This document shows, one piece after another, positions 38,998 through 49,095 of a stretch of DNA of 64,000 bases. This stretch comes from Acinetobacter sp. ANC 4910. GTDB taxonomy: Bacteria; Pseudomonadota; Gammaproteobacteria; Pseudomonadales; Moraxellaceae. The translations under genes were made by a program, and so were the position numbers. Numbering within the stretch: the stretch's first letter is position 1; each line of letters opens with the position of its first letter. A model generated the notes under the pieces. The model ran no database searches and was not told the origin of the DNA. It saw nothing but the letters and a program-made list of their open reading frames with translations. The stretch is taken from the NCBI RefSeq assembly GCF_004331035.1, contig NZ_SJNT01000002.1:62001-126000 (forward strand), written 5' to 3'.

Positions 38998-39942
38998 TTA
39001 AGCAACTTTCTGTGCTTGCTGCTGTTCTTGTTGTTTCTTGGCATAGACTGCGGCAGATTCACGCACCCATGCACCGCCTTCCCATGCTTTACGTCGCGCT
39101 TCAATACGTTCGTGGTTACATGGACCTTTGCCCGCAATCACGTCAAAAAACTCATCCCAATTCACTTCGCCAAATTGGTAATGCCCCGTGTCTTCATTGA
39201 ATTTTAAGTCTGGATCTGGAACAGTTAGGCCAAGTTGCAAGACTTGTGGCACGGTGTTGTCGACAAACTTTTGACGCAAAACATCATTACTGAAAAGTTT
39301 GACCTTCCATTGCATGCTTTGCGCGCTGTTTGGAGAGTTGTCATCACTTGGACCAAACATCATGAGGGCTGGCCACCAAAAACGATTCACGGCATCTTGT
39401 GCCATCTGTTTTTGTTCTTCTGTACCATTTGCCAATTGCATCATGGCTTCAAAGCCTTGGCGTTGGTGGAAACTTTCTTCTTTACAGATACGTACCATAG
39501 CCCGTGCATAAGGACCATAAGAGGTACGGCACAGTGCAACCTGATTCACAATGGCAGCGCCATCCACCAACCAACCAATCGCAGCCACATCTGCCCAAGT
39601 AAGTGTTGGATAGTTAAAAATCGATGAATATTTCATACGCCCTGCAATGAGCTTATCCATCATGTCATCACGGTCAGCACCCAAAGTTTCTGCGGCACTG
39701 TAAAGATACAAGGCATGACCTGCTTCATCTTGCACTTTAGCCAACAAAACTGCTTTGCGTTTTAAGGTTGGCGCACGCGTAATCCAATTACCTTCTGGCA
39801 ACATGCCTACAACTTCAGAGTGTCCATGTTGACCAATTTGACGAATTAAGGTGTTGCGGTAGGCATCTGGCATCCAATCCTTTGGCTCAATTGAAATGTC
39901 CTTTTCAATGCGCTGATCAAAAGCTTGTTGTTGGTTATTCAT
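38998..39942 (-). CDS. paaA: PaaA, catalytic di-iron subunit of phenylacetyl-CoA epoxidase
   Basis: Oxygenase subunit that epoxidises the ring of phenylacetyl-CoA. 314 residues from the ATG at 39940-39942, which has GAGGGA 4 nt before it; a longer frame upstream reads through the promoter and is rejected. Di-iron ligands are expected in [20 protein letters not shown] near 70-89 (the E-x-x-H of DEAGH) and [17 protein letters not shown] near 151-167 (the second E-x-x-H). First gene of the catabolic operon; divergent from paaZ. Confidence 0.96.
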   Translation of the reverse strand: MNNQQQAFDQRIEKDISIEPKDWMPDAYRNTLIRQIGQHGHSEVVGMLPEGNWITRAPTLKRKAVLLAKVQDEAGHALYLYSAAETLGADRDDMMDKLIAGRMKYSSIFNYPTLTWADVAAIGWLVDGAAIVNQVALCRTSYGPYARAMVRICKEESFHQRQGFEAMMQLANGTEEQKQMAQDAVNRFWWPALMMFGPSDDNSPNSAQSMQWKVKLFSNDVLRQKFVDNTVPQVLQLGLTVPDPDLKFNEDTGHYQFGEVNWDEFFDVIAGKGPCNHERIEARRKAWEGGAWVRESAAVYAKKQQEQQQAQKVA

Positions 39943-39984
39943 TTTTCCCTCACTTATCCCAAGTGTCGTTACAGTTAAATTAAA

Positions 39985-40188
39985 ACGATACACAAATAAA
40001 ATCAATATCAATTTTAAGGTATCATTTAATTAAATTTCACACTTGAATGTAAGATATTGTTTTTAATAAATTTAGTTAAAATTAAATTTTAGTTTGATTT
40101 TTTTACATACGAATTACGATTGACTTTTACGCATTTTAATAACAAATTATGAAACATCAAAACTAAAAAATAGTTTAAAACGTATCAT
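39985..40188. promoter_or_regulatory. paaA-paaZ divergent promoter region with candidate PaaX sites
   Basis: The AT-rich region between the two divergent transcripts has the element GTATCAT twice in direct repeat (40019-40025 near paaA, 40182-40188 near paaZ) and an inverted GATAC at 39987-39991, each next to TTTAA(A). A TTGACT -35-like hexamer on the plus strand stands at 40120-40125. These are the best candidates for operators, but they do not match the E. coli PaaX consensus closely. Confidence 0.3.
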
Positions 40189-40203
40189 AAAAGGAGTTTT
40201 ACC

Positions 40204-42312
40204 ATGCTAGAGTTAGACAACAACTCAGTGGAGCAACACGATACAACTGAAGACCACCAAACTCAGACGCTTAAAACCCTGAGTTCGTTGGTGTATGGGC
40301 AGGAATATTCGTCTCAAGCGGAATTACGTACGGTTTATCATGCCATTACAGGTGAAGCGATTTACCAAGTCAGTAGCCATGGCATCAACACCAAAGCCGT
40401 TGTGGAATATGCGAAAAAGCAAGGTGCAGAAATTGCCACATGGACGTTCCATCAACGTGCCAATGCCTTAAAACAAGTCGCACAATATTTATTAGAGCGT
40501 AAAGAACACTATTACGAACTGGCCAAAGCAACGGGCTGTACCCGTAAAGATGCGTGGATTGATGTCGAAGGCGGCATAGGAACTTTATTTGCTTACTCAA
40601 GCCTTGTACGTCGTGAACTGAGTGATGAAACGGCACTGGTTGAAGATGCATGGATTCCATTGTCTAAACACGGCAATTTTGGTGCCAAACATATTCTGAC
40701 CTCTAAAGCGGGTGTGGCATTACATATTGATGCCTTCAACTTCCCAATCTGGGGCATGCTGGAAAAAATTGCCCCAACGCTTTTAGCAGGCGTGCCATGT
40801 ATTGTGAAACCTGCAACCGAAGGTGCTGAACTTACCCATGCGGTGGTCAAAGACATTTTGGCCAGTGGCTTCCTACCCGCAGGTTCACTCCAATTAATCT
40901 GTGGTCAAATTTATGATTTAATTGAACAATTAAATCCACAAGACACTGTCACCTTCACAGGTTCAGCAGCAACAGGTCAAAGCCTGCGTGCAAATCCACA
41001 CTTAAATCACTATTCAATTCCATTCTGTATGGAAGCCGATTCTGTTAACAGTGCGATTTTGACAGAACAAGCCAACGATGAAACCATTGATTTATTTGTG
41101 TGTGAAGTGTTCCGCGAAATGACCACCAAAGCAGGACAAAAATGTACGGCGATCCGTCGAGCCTTTGTTCCCGTAGCTTTGCTCGAAACTGTACAAACGC
41201 GTTTAGTGGCTAAGCTACAAAAAGTCGTGGTAGGCGACCCTGAAATTGAGGGCGTGACCATGGGCGCTTTGGCGAGTGTGAAACAAAAGTTCAGTGTCGC
41301 TGAAAAAGTGGAACAACTGAGCCAAGATGCTAAAGTGGTATTGGGTAGCCACTTACGCCAAGACTTCGAGATACAAGCTAAAAATCCTGAAAAAGGTGCA
41401 TTTTACCCACCAACTTTATTGCTGTGTGAACAACCGACACAAGCCAAACATATTCATGAAGTAGAAGCGTTTGGTCCAGTTTCCACCCTCATGCCCTACC
41501 AAAATCTGGCTGAATTGGCAGATTTAGTAGCGCGTGGTGAAGGCAGCTTGGTGGCTTCCGTGGTGCGTAATGTTGATGAAAATATTGAAGCTTTAATTAC
41601 CAAAATTGCCCCATGGCATGGTCGTGTACACATTCTGGATGCGGAAAGCGCGAAAGAAAGTACAGGACATGGTTCGCCACTTCCATACTTGGTGCATGGC
41701 GGCCCGGGACGTGCAGGTGGCGGTGAAGAACTCGGTGGTTTACGTGCCGTAAAACATTATATGCAACGTACCGCTTTGCAAGGTTCACCAAATGCAATAA
41801 CTCAAGTCGGTCATAGTTGGACGGCGGGTGCACAAGTGTTTGAAGACCGCGTACACCCATTCAAAAAAGACTTTGATGAACTCCGCGTCGGTGAACGTTT
41901 ACTCACGGCACGTCGTACCGTGACCGAAGCAGACATTGTGAATTTTGCCTGCCTAAGTGGCGACCACTTCTATGCACACATGGATAAGATTGCTGCTGCG
42001 GACTCCTTGTTTGGTGATCGCGTTGCACATGGTTACTTCATTGTGTCCGCAGCAGCAGGTCTGTTTGTAGATGCAGCAGCAGGTCCTGTCATTGCCAATT
42101 ATGGTATGGATAACCTGCGTTTTGTAGAGCCAGTGAAAATCGGCGATACCATTCAAGTCGAATTGACCTGTAAGCAAAAAACACCAAAACCACTACGTGA
42201 TCCAGAGCAAAAACCGCATGGTGTGGTGGTTTGGGACATTAAAGTCAAAAACCAACGTAATGAATTGGTGGCAACCTATGACATTTTGACTCTGGTCGAA
42301 CGGGCTGCATAA
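40204..42312 (+). CDS. paaZ: PaaZ, bifunctional oxepin-CoA hydrolase / aldehyde dehydrogenase
   Basis: Ring-opening enzyme of the pathway. 702 residues in two domains. The N-terminal aldehyde dehydrogenase domain (about 20-545) has the cofactor motif [14 protein letters not shown] near 249-262 and the catalytic Cys in [13 protein letters not shown] near 307-319. The C-terminal MaoC-like (R)-hydratase domain (about 555-700) opens the oxepin and shows [19 protein letters not shown] near 577-595. The ATG at 40204 has AAAGGAG 9 nt before it. Some relatives lack the hydratase half; here both are intact. Confidence 0.96.
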   Translation: MLELDNNSVEQHDTTEDHQTQTLKTLSSLVYGQEYSSQAELRTVYHAITGEAIYQVSSHGINTKAVVEYAKKQGAEIATWTFHQRANALKQVAQYLLERKEHYYELAKATGCTRKDAWIDVEGGIGTLFAYSSLVRRELSDETALVEDAWIPLSKHGNFGAKHILTSKAGVALHIDAFNFPIWGMLEKIAPTLLAGVPCIVKPATEGAELTHAVVKDILASGFLPAGSLQLICGQIYDLIEQLNPQDTVTFTGSAATGQSLRANPHLNHYSIPFCMEADSVNSAILTEQANDETIDLFVCEVFREMTTKAGQKCTAIRRAFVPVALLETVQTRLVAKLQKVVVGDPEIEGVTMGALASVKQKFSVAEKVEQLSQDAKVVLGSHLRQDFEIQAKNPEKGAFYPPTLLLCEQPTQAKHIHEVEAFGPVSTLMPYQNLAELADLVARGEGSLVASVVRNVDENIEALITKIAPWHGRVHILDAESAKESTGHGSPLPYLVHGGPGRAGGGEELGGLRAVKHYMQRTALQGSPNAITQVGHSWTAGAQVFEDRVHPFKKDFDELRVGERLLTARRTVTEADIVNFACLSGDHFYAHMDKIAAADSLFGDRVAHGYFIVSAAAGLFVDAAAGPVIANYGMDNLRFVEPVKIGDTIQVELTCKQKTPKPLRDPEQKPHGVVVWDIKVKNQRNELVATYDILTLVERAA

Positions 42313-42325
42313 ACCTAATCCATAA

Positions 42326-42356
42326 AAAAAGAGAATCAAATGATTCTCTTTTTTTT
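42326..42356 (+). terminator. Terminator after paaZ
   Basis: AAAAAGAGAATCA (42326-42338) and TGATTCTCTTTTT (42341-42353) form a 13-bp stem with a 2-nt loop, followed by more T. Confidence 0.85.
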
Positions 42357-42504
42357 ATAATAAAAAATAAATGTATCTTTTTACCACAAAGTGATTGACC
42401 CCACTTAATTTAACCCGTAGATTAAAAATAAGACGATACATATTAAAAACAAAAACAAATATAAAAGTATCAAATAATCTCAAACAGTCAGCACAGGAAG
42501 TTGC

Positions 42505-43938
42505 ATGATGAACGATAAATCCATCGATATAGAACTGGTTGAAAGGACGATTCAACCAGAAGTAAAAAACTTCGAACACAACCCCATTGCAGAACATACC
42601 GAAGCAGTACAAACGCGCAGTAGTGCTTACCATTGGTATGTGGTGGTCATTTGTATGGTGGCCTACATTCTTTCTTTTGTAGATCGTCAAATTTTATCCT
42701 TGATGATTGAACCAATTAAACATGACCTGATGCTGAGCGATACCCAATTCAGCTTGTTGCAAGGTTTAGCATTTTCATTGTTCTATGCGGTTATGGGGGT
42801 GCCGATTGCAGCCCTTGCCGACAAAAAATCCCGGATTAAAATTATTGCGATTGGGATTGCCTTTTGGAGTTTTGCTACGGCGGCTTGCGGTTTAAGCAAG
42901 AATTTTCTGCAAATGTTCCTGTCTCGTTTAGGTGTGGGTGCGGGTGAAGCAGCACTTTCTCCAGCCTTCTATTCCATTGTTGCCGACTTATTTCCAAAGG
43001 AAAAATTGGGGCGTGCCTTAGGTCTGTATGCAATTGGTGCCTTTATTGGTTCAGGACTGGCTTTTTTAATTGGGGGTTATGTGATTGGTTTACTCAAGAA
43101 TGTGAACTTGGTGACGCTACCACTGATTGGTGAGATTAAAACATGGCAACTCACTTTTATGCTGGTTGGCTTACCGGGTGTATTATTGGCCTTACTGATG
43201 ATTCTGACCGTACGTGAACCTGAACGTAAAGGTTTGAAAATTGGTCAAGATGGTCAAGTGCTAAAAGCCAGTTTCAAAAACTCGATTGCTTTTATTAAAA
43301 CCCATAAAAAGACTTTCTTCTGTCATTTTATCGGCTTCTCTTTTTACACCATGATGCTGTACGCATTACTCGGTTGGGCACCAGCCTTCTATATGCGTAA
43401 TCATGGTTTAGATGCCAGCCAAACAGGTTATATCCTTGGCACGATTATTTTGATTGCCAATACATCAGGCGCATTATTCTGCGGATGGCTCATCGACTTT
43501 TTCTCTAAACGAGGTTATAGCGATGCAGCGATTCGTAGTGGTATGATCGGCTGTGCAGCCCTGATTATTCCAAGTGTTTTATTCACCCAAGTGGATAATA
43601 TGTACCTCTCATTTGCCCTGATTTTTGTGGCTATGTTCTTCTCGACTTTTCCAATTCCAGCGTCAGCGGCAGCCACCCAAATGCTCACGCCAAACCAATT
43701 ACGTGCTCAAGTGTCTGCCAAATTTCTGCTGGTTTCTAATTTAATTGCTTTAGGCATTGGCACCACCGCAGTTGCTTTAATTACAGACAAATATTTCCAA
43801 AATACTGTGATGGTGGGTAATTCAATTTCGATTGTGAATGCTGTAGCAGGCGTACTTGGTACATTCTTACTGTACAAAGGTTGCCAATATTACCGCGACA
43901 GTATTCAACTCGAAAAAGAAGCTGAACACGCACAGTAG
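42505..43938 (+). CDS. MFS transporter, spinster-like type
   Basis: 477-residue major facilitator with about twelve membrane segments. The first begins WYVVVICMVAYILSFVDRQILSLMIEPIK near 48-76, where the VDRQ start marks this group. The signature loop 2-3 reads GVPIAALADKKSRIKIIAIG near 95-114, and LFPKEKLGRALGLYAIGAF lies near 157-175. AGGAAG 4 nt before the ATG is a strong ribosome site. It follows paaZ in the same direction but across a terminator, so it may be expressed separately. An aromatic-acid uptake role is suggested only by position. Confidence 0.85.
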   Translation: MMNDKSIDIELVERTIQPEVKNFEHNPIAEHTEAVQTRSSAYHWYVVVICMVAYILSFVDRQILSLMIEPIKHDLMLSDTQFSLLQGLAFSLFYAVMGVPIAALADKKSRIKIIAIGIAFWSFATAACGLSKNFLQMFLSRLGVGAGEAALSPAFYSIVADLFPKEKLGRALGLYAIGAFIGSGLAFLIGGYVIGLLKNVNLVTLPLIGEIKTWQLTFMLVGLPGVLLALLMILTVREPERKGLKIGQDGQVLKASFKNSIAFIKTHKKTFFCHFIGFSFYTMMLYALLGWAPAFYMRNHGLDASQTGYILGTIILIANTSGALFCGWLIDFFSKRGYSDAAIRSGMIGCAALIIPSVLFTQVDNMYLSFALIFVAMFFSTFPIPASAAATQMLTPNQLRAQVSAKFLLVSNLIALGIGTTAVALITDKYFQNTVMVGNSISIVNAVAGVLGTFLLYKGCQYYRDSIQLEKEAEHAQ

Positions 43939-43962
43939 ATCAGTGCTGTTCAACTCACATCG

Positions 43963-43988
43963 GCGAAAGGCTCTCCTTTCGCTTTTTT
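43963..43988 (+). terminator. Terminator after the MFS gene
   Basis: GCGAAAGG and CCTTTCGC pair around CTCT and are followed by T6. Confidence 0.88.
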
Positions 43989-44092
43989 ATGTTTTGCACT
44001 GAAGATGCTTGATATAAATCAATTCACGACCTTAACGCTGTGAATTGCAGAATATTTATTTGGCATCATTATGCATGCAATAAATCGAATAG

Positions 44093-44445
44093 ATGAAACT
44101 ACTTCTCATATACTAAACCGTTTGGCAAGATCCAGAATCAGCTTATATTCGCAGTAGTTTAACATCCCATGGTTGGGCATCATCAACGCAACAGGTCGAA
44201 GTGCTTGTTCCTGCATAGGAGCATATCACCTATGATCTACTTCAACGTGATTTCACCATTCAACAACAAATTTGAGTCATTGATGGGAAACTTGATATTC
44301 AATCAGGGCGATTGACCTTACCATCCATTTAGAACATCCGATTATTTTTAGCAATCCAAATACAGAACCTTATTGTTATGTTTTAACGATTGAAGATAGA
44401 AAAATCTCATACAATATGCGCCTTACACCTGCTTGGAACCTGTGA
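44093..44445 (+). pseudogene. Decayed small gene (three nonsense codons and a frameshift) before the acetyltransferase
   Basis: An ATG at 44093 opens a frame reading MKLLLIY-stop-TVWQDPESAYIRSSL, then stops at 44114 (TAA), 44216 (TAG) and 44273 (TGA). After IQSGR near 44310 the frame shifts by one base and continues DLTIHLEHPIIFSNP to a TGA at 44443-44445. The reconstructed product would be about 116 residues; I do not recognise the family. The final TGA overlaps the ATG of the acetyltransferase (TGATG), the mark of an old translationally coupled pair. Confidence 0.6.
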
Positions 44446-44996
44446 TGTCACAAAGTGAAGCCTCTTTAACCGAGTTTAAACTGATTGAATGTAATGAAAC
44501 CGAGCATGCAGTTGCTATTTTAGAGATTCTGAATGAGGCGATACTCAATTCCACTGCCCTATATGACTATCAGCCACGCACACTGCAAAGTATGCAGTCG
44601 TGGTTTGCCATCAAACGAGAGCAAAACTTTCCTGTGCTTGGCATCGTTAATCCGACTGGGGAATTACTCGGCTTTGCGACGTGGGGAACTTTTAGAGCCT
44701 TCCCAGCTTATAAATATACGGTCGAACACAGCATTTATATTCACCATGCATATCGCGGTTGTGGGCTGAGTAAAATCCTGATGCAGACACTCATTGAAAA
44801 AGCACAACAGCAACAATTGCACGTCATGGTGGGCTGTATCGATGCCAACAATGTTGCCAGTATTCAGTTGCATCAAAAACTTGGTTTTAGCCATTCAGGT
44901 ACGATTCAACAGGCAGGGTTTAAATTTGGGCGTTGGTTAGATGCTGCATTTTACCAACTAACGCTTACAACCCCACTACACCCTCAGGATGGTTAA
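44445..44996 (+). CDS. GNAT-family N-acetyltransferase
   Basis: 183-residue acetyl-CoA-dependent acyltransferase. It fits the phosphinothricin/methionine-sulfoximine acetyltransferase branch: an N-terminal ILEILNEAILNSTALYDYQPR near 24-44, the acetyl-CoA binding loop YRGCGLSKILMQTLIEKA near 104-121, and ANNVASIQLHQKLGFSHSGT near 133-152. Start ATG at 44445 rather than the TTG at 44433: the TTG reading overlaps the old upstream gene and the ATG is coupled by TGATG. Substrate unknown. Confidence 0.85.
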   Translation: MSQSEASLTEFKLIECNETEHAVAILEILNEAILNSTALYDYQPRTLQSMQSWFAIKREQNFPVLGIVNPTGELLGFATWGTFRAFPAYKYTVEHSIYIHHAYRGCGLSKILMQTLIEKAQQQQLHVMVGCIDANNVASIQLHQKLGFSHSGTIQQAGFKFGRWLDAAFYQLTLTTPLHPQDG

Positions 44997-45021
44997 ACTC
45001 AATTCCATCTGTGTAAAAATA

Positions 45022-45048
45022 AAAAAGAGAGCATTGTGCTCTCTTTTT
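45022..45048. terminator. Bidirectional terminator between the acetyltransferase gene and pobA
   Basis: AAAAAGAGAGCA and TGCTCTCTTTTT form a 12-bp stem around TTG between convergent genes. Confidence 0.88.
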
Positions 45049-45073
45049 AGAATCTAAGAATAGAAAAACCGGT

Positions 45074-46342
<1,269 letters not shown>

Positions 46343-46381
46343 CTAGATAGAAAAATTTAAATTGACCGTATATCATTAGAG

Positions 46382-46400
46382 TTGTCCGAATATCGGACAA
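46382..46400. promoter_or_regulatory. Dyad TTGTCCGA-ATA-TCGGACAA, candidate PobR operator
   Basis: An 8-bp perfect inverted repeat with a 3-nt spacer lies in the pobA-pobR intergenic region, 94 nt upstream of the pobA ATG and 29 nt upstream of the pobR ATG. IclR-type activators of this group (PobR, PcaU) bind dyads of similar length between divergent genes, so this is the probable site. Confidence 0.65.
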
Positions 46401-46428
46401 AAGCAATTCATTTTTCAGGATAAGCAGT

Positions 46429-47244
46429 ATGGAAGCTGAGCAAAACAAGGTCATACATCCACATTCACAAGACGTCATACTTCAAGCCGACTACATTGCA
46501 GGTCTAGCCAAAGGCTTACATATTTTGGAAGCCTTCGGAGTCGATCGGCAGCGTCTGAACGTGACCCAAGTGGCCGAACGCACAGGCATCAGCCGGACTG
46601 CGGCAAGGCGGCATTTAAAAACCCTGAAATTTTTAGGCTATTTGGAAACCGATGAACATTATTTTTGGTTAACCCCACGAGTCTTACGTTTTTCTAGCGC
46701 TTATTTAAGTTCGGCACATCTGCCTAAAGTGGCACAATCTTTACTGAATTTACTGTGTGCACAGACATCGCTAACCTTTTCCATGGTGGTTTTAGATGAA
46801 CATGAAGTGGTGCCGATTGCGCGTAGTTATCTACCACAACAAGATCAGTTTCGCGTTAATCCGTATGGTATGCATTTGGGCAATCGCCTGCCTGCACATG
46901 CTACTTCGACAGGTAAAGTTTTATTGGCGGCTTTATCGAAAGAAGCACAACGCACTTGGATAGATAAATATGGACTTAAACGTTTAACTCCGCTCACCAT
47001 TACTGATAAAGATAAGTTTTATGCAGAACTCGAAACTGTAGCGTTATCGGATTATTGTCTATCGAAAGAAGAACATGAGTTGGGGATTATTGCGCTTGCT
47101 GTACCCGTGTTAAATGCACAAGGCCAGACCATTGCAGCCATTAACTGTATGTCACAAAGCAACCGTACCAGTGAAGAGTATTTAATTCAGCAAGTTTTAC
47201 CGTTATTAAGACATGCGGCAAATGAGTTGCGTGGCTTAATTTAA
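46429..47244 (+). CDS. pobR: PobR, IclR-type activator of pobA
   Basis: 271-residue regulator, the known length of Acinetobacter PobR, which activates pobA in response to 4-hydroxybenzoate. The helix-turn-helix lies near 38-60 (LNVTQVAERTGISRTAARRH). The IclR effector domain follows with RLPAHATSTGKVLLAAL near 154-170, SKEEHELGIIALAVPVLNAQG near 211-231 and the closing block TIAAINCMSQ. It is divergent from pobA and followed by a terminator. Confidence 0.95.
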   Translation: MEAEQNKVIHPHSQDVILQADYIAGLAKGLHILEAFGVDRQRLNVTQVAERTGISRTAARRHLKTLKFLGYLETDEHYFWLTPRVLRFSSAYLSSAHLPKVAQSLLNLLCAQTSLTFSMVVLDEHEVVPIARSYLPQQDQFRVNPYGMHLGNRLPAHATSTGKVLLAALSKEAQRTWIDKYGLKRLTPLTITDKDKFYAELETVALSDYCLSKEEHELGIIALAVPVLNAQGQTIAAINCMSQSNRTSEEYLIQQVLPLLRHAANELRGLI

Positions 47245-47338
47245 GGCCTACTCAGACTTAAGCGCTACACAGATAGCTAAATGTTGGACATTTAATCCAG
47301 AAAATATACTAAACGAATAACACCTATGTGTTCAACAT

Positions 47339-47370
47339 AAAAAAGCCACGGCAATTGCATGGCTTTTTTT
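47339..47370 (+). terminator. Terminator after pobR
   Basis: AAAAAGCCA pairs with TGGCTTTTT, enclosing an inner GCAATTGC palindrome, and is followed by more T. It may also serve the convergent gene at 47406. Confidence 0.8.
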
Positions 47371-47405
47371 AAATTTTAAGAGATAAAAATAAGGGCCATC
47401 TCCGC

Positions 47406-48002
47406 TTATTTCACAGGAATCATGAGATGTTGATAAGGGGTTCCTGACCACATAATATAAGGAACTGTGGTATCAGGCTGTGCGCTTTTCGGATACATAT
47501 CATAAAAACTTTGCGATGCACCTACAATCATGACATGCGGACCTGTTTGCAGCCAATGATTGTTTGCGGTTGGTTTGGTGGCATAGGGGTCGACATTGCT
47601 CGCGTCAGTCCCTCCCATAAGCATGTACATGAAACCAATTTCACCTTCTACTGGTTTTTTATGACCAATCCAAGCTTCTGCCCATGCTAAAGCAGTTGGA
47701 TCCATACACATCGGGTCTGGACCAGGTGTTGCAGGGTTATCGGGCATGCAGGTAAAGTTATTTTGTCCTTTACGCAAAATACGCATTTTTCCATTGGTAT
47801 CCATTGCCATGATGGTCGCTTCAGCACTGACATTCATTGGTGCCGCACTCATAGCACTCATCATCGCTTTTTTATCATTGGCAGAATGCGAGCTATGCAT
47901 TGCCATGTCCATACTAGAACCGTTGTAATCATCCATAGCGAAAGTCATGGGCGACAATAAAAAAATACATCCAGCAGTGATTAAAAATTTGAGGAAATTC
48001 AT
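47406..48002 (-). CDS. Exported Met/His-rich hypothetical protein
   Basis: 198 residues from the ATG at 48000-48002, which has GGAGGA 6 nt upstream; a longer upstream frame lacks a ribosome site. The signal peptide MNFLKFLITAGCIFLLSPMTFA is cleaved near 22. A stretch rich in Met and His follows (SMDMAMHSSHSANDKKAMM), as in periplasmic copper-handling proteins. The remaining domain has two Cys (FTCMPDNP, PMCMDP) and blocks AWAEAWIGHKKPV and QTGPHVMIVG that I recognise only as a conserved hypothetical family. Metal binding is inference. Confidence 0.75.
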   Translation of the reverse strand: MNFLKFLITAGCIFLLSPMTFAMDDYNGSSMDMAMHSSHSANDKKAMMSAMSAAPMNVSAEATIMAMDTNGKMRILRKGQNNFTCMPDNPATPGPDPMCMDPTALAWAEAWIGHKKPVEGEIGFMYMLMGGTDASNVDPYATKPTANNHWLQTGPHVMIVGASQSFYDMYPKSAQPDTTVPYIMWSGTPYQHLMIPVK

Positions 48003-48334
48003 GGCATATCCTCCGATTTTGAGGTTAAGTGTGTAATGCAAACTTAGGTTCTGCACTACACCTGCCATAGCTTTTAAAAATGGAATGAAATTCAAGATTA
48101 TCATTCTTGTCATGTCTATTTTTTAACCATAACAAGGCAAAGTCAATATCATGGATACCTTATATTACAAAAACAAAAATTTAGATAAAAATCAGTACTA
48201 TGATGCCTTGCTCAATTTATTCTGTGTTTCTTTTTGCTTATATAATTTTCGGAATTTTGTATGACTAACAATACTACTATACAAACAAGCCAATGATTCA
48301 TCTTGTGAAAACATCGACTTAAGTAGGATTCGAG
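48003..48334. other. 332-nt AT-rich gap between the Met/His-rich gene and the T6SS island
   Basis: Apart from the Fur-like site, I see no gene or structured element. It marks the left border of the vgrG island on the minus strand. Confidence 0.45.
48090..48108 (-). promoter_or_regulatory. Fur-box-like sequence upstream of the Met/His-rich gene
   Basis: On the minus strand GAATGATAATC matches the core of the 19-bp Fur consensus; by my count 13 of 19 positions agree. It lies about 90 nt upstream of the start codon, where a promoter would be. Confidence 0.3.
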
Positions 48335-48412
48335 CTAATTAGTATTCCAATTTAAAAATGGAAACCGAGGATGATTACGAAAGAAATTTACAACTTGCTC
48401 AATTTTACTCAT
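48335..48412 (-). pseudogene. Truncated second immunity-protein copy
   Basis: The frame reads MSKIEQVVNFFRNHPRF and PFLNWNTN and then stops (TAG at 48335-48337), 25 residues. It closely matches the first 25 residues of the intact putative immunity protein at 48572-49093 (MNKSEQIVAFFRNHHKF, PFHNWYTN). It begins 2 nt after the stop of the effector fragment, the same spacing as in the intact pair. Confidence 0.75.
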
Positions 48413-48414
48413 AA

Positions 48415-48519
48415 TTAACTCTTTAATATCTCGCCTTTCATCACATCTAAGTCAATACGTCTACAATTTTGCCGTTTCTTATCTACTAAGACATATAATT
48501 TCTCAGAACCAATAAAGTC
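48415..48519 (-). pseudogene. C-terminal fragment of a second T6SS effector
   Basis: A 34-residue open fragment ends CRRIDLDVMKGEILKS. It matches the last residues of the intact effector (SRRIDLDIIKGEILKG); both also have an FIG block 13-15 residues before. No start codon or upstream part remains; a stop (48520-48522) closes the frame on the 5' side. Confidence 0.75.
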
Positions 48520-48571
48520 TTATTCTCTCCTCCAAAACCAACTCAAGAGTGAGCTTGAATATTTACACAAC

Positions 48572-49093
48572 TCACTCATCATCAAAATTCAAATTACTTT
48601 CTTCAAAGTATTGTAAATCTTTAAAAGTCATTTTCTTTTCAAAGATTGTTTTGAAAATCGTATCTATCTTTTGTAATGCCAAAGTATTATTAAAGTCGAG
48701 AAGTATAGCAATTTCATTATACCATTCTTCTTGAGGTGCATTCGTCTCCCAACGGTCTCCCCATCTATCATCCCTAGAAATTTGAACTGAAAACTTTGTT
48801 TCAATATTACCGTTTTTATCAGCTTTGATACATCCTAAATAAACCACAAGCTCTATTTTTGAGTTAATGCACATTAATGGATATGCAACCTCACCATCAG
48901 GATTACGTCTAAAATCTATATAATTGTAAGCATAAGACCAATCTTTATATTGTTCCGCTGAAATATAAGATTTTAGCAAATTGGTTAAACATAAATACAT
49001 TGCACAATATTCATCATAATTGGTATACCAATTATGAAAAGGAAATTTGTGATGATTTCTAAAAAAAGCTACTATTTGTTCTGATTTATTCAT
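48572..49093 (-). CDS. Putative immunity protein for the adjacent T6SS effector
   Basis: 173 residues, no signal peptide, no recognised domain. Acidic and Trp/Tyr-rich (DRWGDRWETNAPQEEWYNEIA near 119-139). It starts 2 nt after the effector stop, so the two are translated together. A truncated copy of its N-terminus follows a truncated copy of the effector C-terminus just downstream, which supports the pair acting as a unit. Immunity function is inferred from position and from this duplication. Some similar proteins are cytoplasmic, which would fit an intracellular toxin target. Confidence 0.7.
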   Translation of the reverse strand: MNKSEQIVAFFRNHHKFPFHNWYTNYDEYCAMYLCLTNLLKSYISAEQYKDWSYAYNYIDFRRNPDGEVAYPLMCINSKIELVVYLGCIKADKNGNIETKFSVQISRDDRWGDRWETNAPQEEWYNEIAILLDFNNTLALQKIDTIFKTIFEKKMTFKDLQYFEESNLNFDDE

Positions 49094-49095
49094 AT

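Noticed and set aside
39943..40011. Upstream extension of paaA by 23 codons
   Set aside because: It would read through the promoter region; the ATG at 39942 has GAGGGA in place and family members start there.
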